From Pseudolabrys sp. (GTDB taxonomy: Bacteria; Pseudomonadota; Alphaproteobacteria; Rhizobiales; Xanthobacteraceae), in assembly GCA_026125925.1 (NCBI GenBank), contig JAHCKF010000107.1:1-9577 (forward strand): a stretch of 9,577 nt of DNA. Direction: 5' to 3'. A program made the translations under genes and the position numbers. Under the pieces are notes generated by a model. That model saw nothing but the letters and a program-made list of their open reading frames with translations. It was not told the DNA's origin and did no database searches. Below are positions 1 through 6,917 of the stretch, in pieces. Position 1 is the stretch's first letter, and every line of letters begins with the position of its first letter.

Positions 1-235
1 ACCGGAGCGGATCGTCGGAACCTGCATCGACATCTTCCACAAGAATCCGGGACACCAGCGGACCTTGCTCGCGGACCCATCGCGGTTGCCGTATCGGACG
101 GAAATCACCGTCGGCGACCTCAAAATCCAGCTCCTGGTCAATGGCAGCTTCGACGCCAACGGTCATTACGTCGGCAATGTTCTGGAGTGGATGGATGTCA
201 CGGCCAGCCGGCTCAACGAGGGCATGCTGGCGGCG

Positions 236-935
236 ATCAACCGCGCGCAGGCGGTGATCGAGTTTTCGCTCGACGGTCGCATCCAGCACGCCAACGAGAA
301 CTTCCTCAAGACCCTCGGCTATACGATGGAGGAAATCCGCGGCCAGCATCATGCGATGTTCGTGCCGCCGAAGGAACGCGATAGCGACGGCTATCGCGAG
401 TTCTGGGCCAAGCTCGGCCGCGGTGAATTCGACGCCGGCCAGTATCAGCGCATTGCCAAGAACGGCGAGATCGTCTGGATACAGGCCACATCCGCTGCTC
501 AACGGCGCCGGCAAGGCTACCGGCGTCGTCAAGATCGCAACCGACATCACCGCCGCCAAGGAAGCCGAGCTCGCCAACGAGATGGAATGGCGCGGGCAGA
601 TCGAGGCGCTGAGCCGGTCGCAAGCCATGATCGAGTTCAATCTCGATGGCACGATCATCACCGCCAACGACAATTTTCTCGGCGCGCTCGGCTATAGGCT
701 CGAGGAAATCGTCGGCCAGCACCATTCGATGTTTGTTGACCCGGCCTATGCGCGCAGCCGCGAATATTCGGCCTTCTGGCAGAAGCTCGGCCGCGGCGAG
801 TTCGATGCCGGACAGTATCGCCGCATCGGCCGCGGCGGCCGCGAAATATGGATTCAGGCGGGCTACAACCCGGTGTTCGACGCCGACGGCCGCCCTTGCA
901 AGGTCGTCAAGTTCGCCGCCGACATCACCGAGGCC
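236..935 (+). repeat. Tandem duplication of a PAS domain within the chemoreceptor gene
   Basis: Two PAS units (about 236-557 and 609-935) show the same order of motifs: a VIEF-type or MIEF-type start, a LGY core, a GQHH segment, then [11 protein letters not shown] and WIQA, and a DIT exit. The [11 protein letters not shown] stretch is identical in protein and nearly so in DNA. The repeat period is 126 codons once the five-base loss in the first unit is restored. Adjacent near-identical units suggest duplication within the gene. Such repeats could also cause mis-assembly. Confidence 0.75.
488..491 (+). other. Five-base deletion causing a frameshift in the chemoreceptor gene
   Basis: The two PAS copies can be used as a ruler. 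Matching bases before this point lie 373 apart (TGG at 476 and 849, AAGCTCGG at 410 and 783), while those after it lie 378 apart (GACATCACCG at 543 and 921, CCG at 492 and 870). Copy B has nine bases here, coding Gly-Tyr-Asn between WIQA and the following Pro; copy A has only ACAT. Since 378 is 126 codons, copy A has lost exactly five bases. There is no homopolymer or slippery run, so programmed frameshifting is unlikely. Confidence 0.85.
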
Positions 936-1573
936 AAGAACGCCGAGCAGGCGATCGAGGTCGAAATCAATGCCGTGATCAAGGCAGCGGTCGGCGGCGA
1001 TCTCGCCAAGCGTATCGAAGTGGCGGGGAAGGACGGCTTCATGCTGACGCTGGCCGGCGCTATCAACGATCTCCTGACCAAGCTTGCGACGACGCTCGGC
1101 GAAATCGAAGTCGCCGCGGTCAACAACGGCGGCAAGGTGGTCGCCAAGGCGGTCGACGCCATGGCGCGGATCGAAGACTCCTCGCACAAGATCTCCGACA
1201 TCATCGTCGTCATCGACGAGATCGCCCGGCAGACCAATCTTTTGGCGCTCAACGCCGCGGTCGAAGCGGCGCGCGCCGGCGAATCCGGCCGTGGCTTCGC
1301 CGTGGTCGCATCCGAGGTGCGTAACCTGGCGCAACGCTCCGCCAATGCCGCGAAAGATATCAAGGAGCTGATCGGCCGCAGCAACGGCGAGGTCGGCGAG
1401 GGCGTCGATCTGGTCAACCGCACCGGCACGGCGCTCGACGAGATCGTCGGCGCCATCCGCAAGCTGAATGCGCAAGGCGAGGGCGCCATAACTGAAGCGC
1501 GATCGGCGCCGCAAGCGGCAGCCTCGCGCAAAACGATCGCATCGGCGCGGGTCGTGCGCGCCGCCTGAGCTTG

Positions 1574-2776
1574 CTACGGCGTTAGATACTCTCCGAGGCG
1601 CTCCAGACGGAACGGCGACAGGTCGACATGCTGCGTCTGGCCGAGCGTGAGCTGTTCGGCCAGCGCCTCGCCGAGCGCGGCGGAATGCTTGAAGCCGTGA
1701 CCGGAGCACGGCGAGGCGAACAACATGCGCTCGCTTCGCGGGTCGTGGTCGATGATGAAGCGCGAGCGCGGCACGCGCGTGTAGAGGCAGGTCGCGGTGC
1801 GCACCGAGGGCGGGCCGAGATCGGGCAGGAACGGCTCGATATAGGTGCGGTAGGTGCGCATCGTCTCGGCGATGGGATCGACGCTGCGGTCGACGTGATC
1901 GGGATCGGTGGCGGGGCCGCTTTCCTCGTGCGTCACCTTGAGGCCGTTGGCAGGATCGCCCTCGAGCGGGAAGCCGTAGATGCTGCTCTGGATGCCGCCG
2001 CGGCGCGGCAACTGCCATATGAAGACCGGGCAGTTCTCGGGGCGGAATCGTTCCGGGTTGGACCTGATTTCGAACCAGTGCAGCACCTGGCGCGTCACCG
2101 TGAAGTGGCGCGACAATTCGCCGGCGACGAAGCCCGGCAGCCAGGCGCCGGCGGCGATCAGTACGCGGTCGGCGGAAAAGCGCTGGTTGTCGCCGGTCGC
2201 GACCGCGACGCCGGTGGCCGACGGCTCGATCTGCATCACCTGCGTGTCGCGCAGCAGGTGCGCGCCTGCCTGCGCCGCCAGTTCGAGCGTCGCGGCGACG
2301 CAGCGCTCGACATAGAGAACGCCGGCTTCCTCGTCGAGGATCGCCTTGTCGCCGGGCGCCGCGGCGAATTGCGGATAGCGCGCGCGGATGGCGGCGGCAT
2401 CGTCGAAGCTGCGCGTGGGGATATTGAAGCGCTGCGCGGCGGCCGCGACATTGACGAAGAAGTCATCGACGTCGTGCATCACGACTGCGTCGGCGCCGGA
2501 AATGGTGAGGCAGCCGTTGCGCAGGAACAGCGTTTCGCCGGTCAGCGCCTCCATCTCGCGCCACAGCGCATGCGAGCGCAGCGCCAGCTCCGAATATTCG
2601 ACGCCTTCGCCGATGGCGGAGCGGGTGATGCGCGTGTCGCCGTGGGAGGAACCGTGAGCGTGCGGCGGCGAGAATCGATCGATGCCGAGCACGCGGGCGC
2701 CGGACTTGGCGAGATGATACGCCGCGGCGCCGCCGACGGCGCCGAGGCCCACCACGATCACGTCGTATTTCGGCAT
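1574..2776 (-). CDS. solA: FAD-dependent amine oxidase, monomeric sarcosine oxidase / N-methyltryptophan oxidase family
   Basis: A flavoenzyme that should oxidise the N-methyl group of a secondary amino acid such as sarcosine or N-methyltryptophan with oxygen, giving the amino acid, formaldehyde and hydrogen peroxide. Length is 400 residues, usual for the family. The Rossmann motif for FAD is GLGAVGG at residues 10-16. Residues known to matter in Bacillus monomeric sarcosine oxidase have counterparts: His45, Arg49 and Arg52 in the HGDTRITR segment; Lys280 (oxygen-activating Lys265); Cys330 in TCLYT (the covalent FAD cysteine, Cys315); and Lys363 in SGHGFKHS (Lys348). The last three share the same offset of 15, which supports the alignment. 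The ATG at 2776 sits just before the nucleotide-binding strand; the Shine-Dalgarno is weak (GGGAA about 11 bases upstream). It lies 33 bases after the DsrE-like gene and is probably co-transcribed with it. Its stop is 5 bases from the end of the convergent chemoreceptor remnant. Substrate choice between sarcosine and other N-methyl amino acids is not decided by the sequence. Confidence 0.85.
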   Translation of the reverse strand: MPKYDVIVVGLGAVGGAAAYHLAKSGARVLGIDRFSPPHAHGSSHGDTRITRSAIGEGVEYSELALRSHALWREMEALTGETLFLRNGCLTISGADAVVMHDVDDFFVNVAAAAQRFNIPTRSFDDAAAIRARYPQFAAAPGDKAILDEEAGVLYVERCVAATLELAAQAGAHLLRDTQVMQIEPSATGVAVATGDNQRFSADRVLIAAGAWLPGFVAGELSRHFTVTRQVLHWFEIRSNPERFRPENCPVFIWQLPRRGGIQSSIYGFPLEGDPANGLKVTHEESGPATDPDHVDRSVDPIAETMRTYRTYIEPFLPDLGPPSVRTATCLYTRVPRSRFIIDHDPRSERMLFASPCSGHGFKHSAALGEALAEQLTLGQTQHVDLSPFRLERLGEYLTP

Positions 2777-2809
2777 CGCGGTCGCGTTTCCCGAGCCGGC
2801 GCGCGCTCG

Positions 2810-3259
2810 TTACGGGCGGACGATGGTCCAGCCTTTTTCCGACAGTTCGATCAAGGTAACGACGCCGGCCGGCACGCGCTTGGCGTTTTCGACCAGCGGC
2901 GGCTCCTTGCCTTCCTTGCGGGTGATGCTGTCGAGCGTATTCTCGCAGGCATCGAAAGTGACGTTCGGCATGCCCTGCTTGAACGATTTCAGCCGGGTCG
3001 CGACCGGCGTGCGGTCGGCCAGCAGCATGTTCAGCCCGGCGTTGAAAGCGACGATGCGGATCTCGACCTCTTCGCCCTTGTCGGAATAGTAGCGCGACAC
3101 GTTGGCCGCGACGTTGAGCACGGCGTTCATCTTGTGCTCGTCGCCGTCGCTGATTTGCAGCGCGAGACGGTGCGGCTTGTCATTGGCCCAGGCGGCGAGC
3201 GGTAGTGCGACGGCGAGGGCAACGAAGAGGGCAGCGAAGGCGCGGCGATCGATGGTCAT
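2810..3259 (-). CDS. Exported DsrE-family protein
   Basis: A 149-residue protein of the DsrE/DsrF-like fold, a family that includes sulfur-relay proteins but also many members of unknown role. Residues 1-25 form a signal peptide: basic MTIDRR start, a hydrophobic core rich in Ala, Leu and Val, and an AWA-ND cleavage site, so the mature protein should be periplasmic. The mature part follows the family pattern, with a strand RLALQISDGD, a helix around LNVAANV, a strand VEIRIVAFNAGLNMLL, and a single cysteine (Cys105) in FDACENTL, where family members often carry a conserved cysteine. An ATG further upstream (3346) is possible, but it would place coding sequence over the rpmG terminator and bury the signal peptide. 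The ATG at 3259 has a good Shine-Dalgarno, GGGAGA, about 6 bases upstream. It precedes the flavin oxidase gene on the same strand. The exact function is unknown; a redox or sulfur-handling role is only a family-based guess. Confidence 0.8.
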   Translation of the reverse strand: MTIDRRAFAALFVALAVALPLAAWANDKPHRLALQISDGDEHKMNAVLNVAANVSRYYSDKGEEVEIRIVAFNAGLNMLLADRTPVATRLKSFKQGMPNVTFDACENTLDSITRKEGKEPPLVENAKRVPAGVVTLIELSEKGWTIVRP

Positions 3260-3301
3260 GAATTGTCTCCCGGCCGGTGATCCTATCAGCTTGGCGGCGG
3301 C

Positions 3302-3337
3302 CGAAAAAGCAAATGCCCGGCGCGCCGGCCGGGCATT
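3302..3337 (-). terminator. Rho-independent terminator of rpmG
   Basis: A perfect 10-base-pair stem (3312-3321 with 3328-3337) encloses a 6-base loop. Read on the minus strand it is followed at once by TGCTTTTTCGG, giving a U tract in the RNA. It begins 29 bases after the rpmG stop and ends about 43 bases before the DsrE-like start, so it should separate the two transcription units. Confidence 0.85.
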
Positions 3338-3365
3338 GCGAAACAAACGTCGGTGCGCCGTAAGC

Positions 3366-3533
3366 TTACTTGATCTTGCCTTCGCGATATTCGACGTGCT
3401 TCTTGGCGATCGGGTCGTACTTCTTCTTCACCAGCTTGTCGGTCTGGGTGCGCGAGTTCTTCTTGGTCACGTAGTAGTGACCGGTGTCGGCGCTCGACAC
3501 GAGCTTGATCTTGAGGCTGACGGCCTTGGCCAT
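3366..3533 (-). CDS. rpmG: 50S ribosomal protein L33
   Basis: A 55-residue protein of the large ribosomal subunit. It starts [20 protein letters not shown] and continues with [10 protein letters not shown], then a Lys-rich stretch [20 protein letters not shown] and a final KIK. This is the standard alphaproteobacterial L33 in length and sequence. It is the form without zinc-binding cysteines (there are none), so it should not depend on zinc. The ATG at 3533 has an AAGGA Shine-Dalgarno about 8 bases upstream. It appears to be transcribed alone: a likely promoter lies about 65-95 bases upstream and a strong terminator lies 29 bases downstream. The call is close to certain. Confidence 0.97.
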   Translation of the reverse strand: MAKAVSLKIKLVSSADTGHYYVTKKNSRTQTDKLVKKKYDPIAKKHVEYREGKIK

Positions 3534-3599
3534 GATTTAAGTCCTTGGAATCGGATTTCGGGGGCCACGCCAAGAGACCTGGGCGGCCACGTGGCGCGG

Positions 3600-3627
3600 A
3601 AACTAGCCAGAACGCGCCGAATGTCAA
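3600..3627 (-). promoter_or_regulatory. Predicted sigma-70-type promoter of rpmG
   Basis: On the minus strand a perfect TTGACA -35 box (3622-3627) is followed after 16 bases by TAGTTT (3600-3605) as a weak -10. Transcription would start near 3593, leaving a leader of about 60 bases before rpmG. The location between the nudix stop and rpmG fits. The -10 matches the consensus at only three of six bases, so this is a prediction. Confidence 0.45.
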
Positions 3628-3663
3628 GAAATTGCGGATTATGCTGTTATTTCAGCGGGATAG

Positions 3664-4410
3664 TCATAGCAATTCGCGGTGAAACTTCTGGTCCTGCATG
3701 TAATAGAACGGCACCGGCAGGCCATAGCCCATGCCCGCGGCGACTCGCGCCGCCAGTTCCTCCAGAACCACCGAGGTGATGGTCGGCATATCGAACCCTG
3801 CCGCTTCCTCCACCGGAGCCCAGACCAACTCGACCAGTTCGGAATCCGGGCCGACCACGCCCTCGATGCGGTGGGCGATCGCGGTGGCGTCCGCCGTGAA
3901 GAAGCGGGTGTCGAATCGCTTCGGCCGCTTCGGCGGCGTGATGGCGCGAGCGATGAAATGCAATTGGCCGAGATCGGGGTGGATCTTGGCTTTGGCAAAT
4001 TCCGCCCAAATCTCGCCTGGTGTCTGCGGCGACTGATCGCCCTGAACGCCGAGCAGCAGGCCGGTCTCTTCCGCCATCTCGCGCACGGCGGCGAGCGCCA
4101 GGCCGCGCGCCAGATCGGGCACCGGATTCGCGACACGGGCGAGCAGCTTGGCCTGTGTGTCGGGGTGCAGTTCGCTCACCGCCGGCATGGTGCGGTCATG
4201 TGCCTCGATGCGACCGCCGGGGAAAACGAATTTGCCGGGCATGAACTTGTGGCCGTGATGGCGGCGGCCGAGCAGCACCTTCGCCTGAGGACCGGCGCGG
4301 TCGATCAGCATGATGGTGGCGGCGTCGCGCGGCTCTGAGTCCGGAAAGGATTGGTCGCGTTCCTGCGTGCTCATCCGGTGGAGAAGGCGGTCGCCGTCGG
4401 TCGTGCTCAT
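3664..4410 (-). CDS. Nudix hydrolase with a split Nudix box (NUDT19-like, possible CoA-derivative hydrolase)
   Basis: A 248-residue hydrolase expected to cleave a nucleoside diphosphate linked to another group, using a divalent metal. The second half of the Nudix box is intact: REMAEETGLL at residues 110-119, with metal-ligand glutamates 111, 114 and 115. The first half, FPGGRIEAHDR (63-73), is separated from it by roughly 30 extra residues instead of the usual short spacing. That arrangement is known from the NUDT19/RP2 branch, whose characterised members act on CoA and acyl-CoA, so a CoA-type substrate is a reasonable guess but not shown. The ATG at 4410 has a strong GGAAGGA Shine-Dalgarno about 4 bases upstream; a second Met at residue 13 is less well supported. 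It starts 14 bases after the rnr stop, so the two are very likely one transcript. The enzyme should be cytoplasmic; no signal peptide is seen. Confidence 0.85.
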   Translation of the reverse strand: MSTTDGDRLLHRMSTQERDQSFPDSEPRDAATIMLIDRAGPQAKVLLGRRHHGHKFMPGKFVFPGGRIEAHDRTMPAVSELHPDTQAKLLARVANPVPDLARGLALAAVREMAEETGLLLGVQGDQSPQTPGEIWAEFAKAKIHPDLGQLHFIARAITPPKRPKRFDTRFFTADATAIAHRIEGVVGPDSELVELVWAPVEEAAGFDMPTITSVVLEELAARVAAGMGYGLPVPFYYMQDQKFHRELL

Positions 4411-4424
4411 GGTGTCCTTCCGCC

Positions 4425-6845
4425 TTACTTCCTCTTGCCCTTGTTCTTGCGAACCTTGTGGCGACTGTTCTTCTTCTTGCCGAACTTGCGGCGCCGCTCT
4501 TCGCTGCGCTTCTTCTCGTCGTGACCCTTGGCGGTGTCGCTCTTGAATGTCTTCTCGGACTTGCGCCCGCCGTAATCCTTGAACTTCGTCTTCTTGCCGA
4601 GGCGCCCGCGCTCGACGCGCTCGCGGCCCGAAGGCGGCGTGCCGCGGCGGCCATGCGACAGCAACTCGAAGCGCAGCGCACCCGCCACGGGTGCTGCCTC
4701 TACCAGTTTCACGGTGACGCTGTCACCCAGCCGGAACCTCTCGCCGGTGCGGGTGCCGGTCAGCGCATGGCCGGCCTCGTCGTAGCGGAAATATTCGTCA
4801 CCGATGGTGCGCGCCGGTACAAAGCCGTCGGCACCGGTCTCCGACAGCTTGATGAACAGGCCGGCGCGGTGCACGCCACCCACTTTTCCCTCGAAGGTGG
4901 CGCCGATGCGGTCGGCGAGGAAATGCGCGATCAGCCGGTCCTTGGTCTCGCGCTCCGCCAGCATGGCACGGCGCTCGGTCGCTGAGATCTCGGCGGCGAT
5001 TTCGGCAAGCTCGGGCAGGGCGAAATTCGCTGGCAAGCCGTCCTTGCCGAGATGCAGCGCGCGGATCAGCGCACGGTGCACGATGAGGTCGGCGTAGCGG
5101 CGGATCGGCGAGGTGAAATGCGCGTAGCGGCGCAGGTTGAGGCCGAAATGGCCGTAGTTCTCGGCGGAATATTCGGCCTGCGCTTGCGAGCGCAGCACAA
5201 CTTCATTCACCAGCGTCTCGCGCTCGGTGTCCTTCACGCGGTCGAGGATGAAGTTGAAATTCGAAGCACGCAGCGCGCCGGCCTTGGCGATGTTGATGTC
5301 GAGGCTGGCGAGGAATTCGCGCAGCGCGTTGACCTTCTCGATGCCCGGCTCATCGTGCACCCGGTAGATCAGCGGCGTGCGCGCCTTCTCCAATGACTCG
5401 GCGGCGGCGACATTGGCGAGGATCATCATTTCCTCGATCAGCCGGTGCGCATCGAGCCGGGCCGGCACGACGACGCGATCGACGGTGCCGTCGCGGTGCA
5501 GCAGGATTTTGCGTTCCGGAATGTCGAGATCGAGCGGCCCGCGCTCCTCGCGCGCGCGCTTGAGTGCCTCATAGGCGGCGTAGAGCGGCTTGAGGATCGG
5601 CTCGACCAGAGGGCCGGTCGTGTCGTCCGGGCGGCCGTCGATCGCCGCCTGCGCCTGTTCGTAGGCGAGCTTGGCGGCCGACCGCATCATGATGCGGTGG
5701 AACTTGTGCTCCCGTTTGCGGCCGTCGGCGCCGATGATCATCTGCACCGCGAGCGCGGCGCGGTCTTCATGCGGTTTCAGCGAGCACAGGTCGTTGGAGA
5801 TGCGCTCGGGCAGCATCGGCACGACCCGGTCGGGAAAATACACCGAGTTGCCGCGCACCAGGGCTTCGCGGTCAAGCGCCGAGCCGGGCGTGACGTAATG
5901 GGCGACGTCGGCGATGGCGACGGTGACGATATAGCCGCCGGGGTTCGAAGGATCGTCATCCGGCGCGGCGTGCACCGCATCGTCGTGATCCTTGGCGTCG
6001 GCCGGATCGATGGTGATGAGCGGCAGTTTGCGCCAGTCTTCTCGTCCGCCCGACAGCGTCGCGGGCCTGGCCGCTTCGGCCTCGTTGAGGGTGTCGCGGC
6101 GGAAGACGTCAGGGATGGAATGCGCGTGAATGGCGATCAGGCTGACCGCCTTTTCGCTCTTCAAGGAGCCGAGACGCTCGACGACACGGCCGTTCGGCGG
6201 GCCGAAGCGTGAGGTGCGCTGAGCCTCGACGGCGACAAGGTCGCCGTCCTGCGCGTCGCCGGTGGCGCCTTGCGGGATGTGCATCTCGCGGCCGAGCATC
6301 TTCTTGTCGACCGGCTCCAGCCTGCCGCCGCCGCGGGCATCGGCGCGGAAGATGCCGAGCACGCGGTGCTTGACCCGTTCGATGATCTTGATGATGCGGC
6401 CGCGATAGCGGATGCCGTCTTCCGGCTCGACCTCATCGACATGCAGCAGCACCTTGTCGCCCAACCCGGCGGCTTCGCCCGGCCTAGGCTTGCGCGGTGA
6501 ATGGATGCGGATGCGCGGCGCGGCGTCGTGCTCTTCCTCGTCCCACTCGCCGGGCACGGCGATGAGTTCGCCGTCGCGGTCGCGCGACACGATGTCGGCG
6601 AGCAAAGTGGAGGCGAGGGCGCCGGGGTGATGGAGCTTCTTGCCCTTGTGGCCGCCGCGGGCGACGGCGCCGTCATCGGCGAGCTCGCGCAGCAATTGCT
6701 TGAGCTCGGCGCGCAGATTGTTCTTCAGGCCGAAAGCGCGGGCGATTTCGCGGGTGCCGACCTTGCCGGGATTGGCGGCAATGAAGTCGAGAATGGCGGC
6801 CTTGGAGGGAAGCGTATTGGGATCGTGTTTCGGTGTTTTCGTCAA
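4425..6845 (-). CDS. rnr: Ribonuclease R (RNase II/RNB-family 3'-5' exoribonuclease)
   Basis: A processive 3'-5' exoribonuclease that degrades structured RNA, including rRNA and mRNA fragments, in the cytoplasm. Length is 806 residues, as expected. In order: an N-terminal winged-helix segment (about 12-60, KVGTREIARAFGL), cold-shock/OB domains (about 75-235), the RNB catalytic domain (about 272-600) with the metal-binding aspartates in DPADAKDHDD (280-289) and the NSVYFPDRVVPMLPERISN segment, an S1 RNA-binding domain (about 650-735), and a very Lys/Arg-rich tail of about 70 residues. The start is TTG at 6845: an in-frame TGA lies two codons upstream, and no ATG or GTG occurs before the conserved HTH. 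No clear Shine-Dalgarno is visible, and a GC-rich hairpin (6858-6872) lies just upstream. A very weak promoter-like pair, TGGCAA and TACATT with 17 bases between, lies at 6882-6910. The nudix gene follows after 14 bases. Identity is certain; the start is less so. Confidence 0.96.
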   Translation of the reverse strand: MTKTPKHDPNTLPSKAAILDFIAANPGKVGTREIARAFGLKNNLRAELKQLLRELADDGAVARGGHKGKKLHHPGALASTLLADIVSRDRDGELIAVPGEWDEEEHDAAPRIRIHSPRKPRPGEAAGLGDKVLLHVDEVEPEDGIRYRGRIIKIIERVKHRVLGIFRADARGGGRLEPVDKKMLGREMHIPQGATGDAQDGDLVAVEAQRTSRFGPPNGRVVERLGSLKSEKAVSLIAIHAHSIPDVFRRDTLNEAEAARPATLSGGREDWRKLPLITIDPADAKDHDDAVHAAPDDDPSNPGGYIVTVAIADVAHYVTPGSALDREALVRGNSVYFPDRVVPMLPERISNDLCSLKPHEDRAALAVQMIIGADGRKREHKFHRIMMRSAAKLAYEQAQAAIDGRPDDTTGPLVEPILKPLYAAYEALKRAREERGPLDLDIPERKILLHRDGTVDRVVVPARLDAHRLIEEMMILANVAAAESLEKARTPLIYRVHDEPGIEKVNALREFLASLDINIAKAGALRASNFNFILDRVKDTERETLVNEVVLRSQAQAEYSAENYGHFGLNLRRYAHFTSPIRRYADLIVHRALIRALHLGKDGLPANFALPELAEIAAEISATERRAMLAERETKDRLIAHFLADRIGATFEGKVGGVHRAGLFIKLSETGADGFVPARTIGDEYFRYDEAGHALTGTRTGERFRLGDSVTVKLVEAAPVAGALRFELLSHGRRGTPPSGRERVERGRLGKKTKFKDYGGRKSEKTFKSDTAKGHDEKKRSEERRRKFGKKKNSRHKVRKNKGKRK

Positions 6846-6857
6846 AAGTCATGTCCG

Positions 6858-6872
6858 GCGCCGAAGCGGCGC
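6858..6872 (-). promoter_or_regulatory. Small GC-rich hairpin just upstream of the rnr start
   Basis: A perfect 6-base-pair stem, GCGCCG with CGGCGC, around a 3-base loop. It ends 12 bases before the TTG start of rnr, where a ribosome binding site would be expected. In the mRNA it could hinder or position ribosomes. No U tract follows, so it is not an intrinsic terminator. The structure is seen; any regulatory effect is inferred. Confidence 0.35.
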
Positions 6873-6917
6873 TACGGGATTAATGTAGTGATTTTGCGGG
6901 CGGTTTGCCACTGGGCT

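Larger units (their letters stand above)
1..1568 (+). pseudogene. Methyl-accepting chemotaxis protein with tandem PAS domains; 5'-partial, frameshifted
   Basis: Chemoreceptor that would sense a signal through PAS domains and control the CheA kinase. Reading starts outside the window; the codon frame at position 2 is open, so the TTG at 65 is internal. In order: the end of one PAS domain (to about 210), PAS copy A (about 236-557), PAS copy B (about 609-935), a HAMP-like segment (about 950-1120) and the MCP hairpin tip, with the conserved run [20 protein letters not shown] near 1217-1276. No membrane segment is visible, so a soluble receptor is possible. The frame changes at 488-491: upstream it is continued only to a TAG at 695-697, while the homologous protein continues in the next frame to TGA at 1566-1568. 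The helix before the tip joins the HAMP almost directly, and the helix after it ends soon after a GAIRK motif in an unrelated Ala/Arg-rich tail. Family identity is very likely; loss of function is inferred and a sequence error is the main alternative. Confidence 0.8.

Noticed and set aside
480..495. Programmed ribosomal frameshifting in the chemoreceptor gene
   Set aside because: No slippery heptamer or homopolymer is present, and the repeat comparison shows a plain loss of five bases.
306..2018. Long open frame on the minus strand (570 codons) across the chemoreceptor and the end of solA
   Set aside because: It is rich in Arg, Ala and Asp with no recognisable domain, and it overlaps two genes with clear families. 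It is an antisense shadow common in GC-rich DNA.
1628..3205. Long open frame on the plus strand (525 codons) opposite solA and the DsrE-like gene
   Set aside because: The solA frame on the other strand shows matched active-site residues and the DsrE-like frame has a signal peptide and SD. This one has no family signal and low-complexity composition.
3260..3346. Longer N-terminus for the DsrE-like protein, starting at 3346
   Set aside because: It would run through the rpmG terminator hairpin and put 29 extra residues before a good signal peptide that has its own Shine-Dalgarno.
5445..6212. Plus-strand frame (255 codons) opposite rnr
   Set aside because: It overlaps the catalytic domain of RNase R, where the real frame has all the expected motifs. 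No family was recognised.
6882..6910. Possible rnr promoter (TGGCAA, 17 bases, TACATT on the minus strand)
   Set aside because: The -35 match is three of six bases; too weak to list as a feature.
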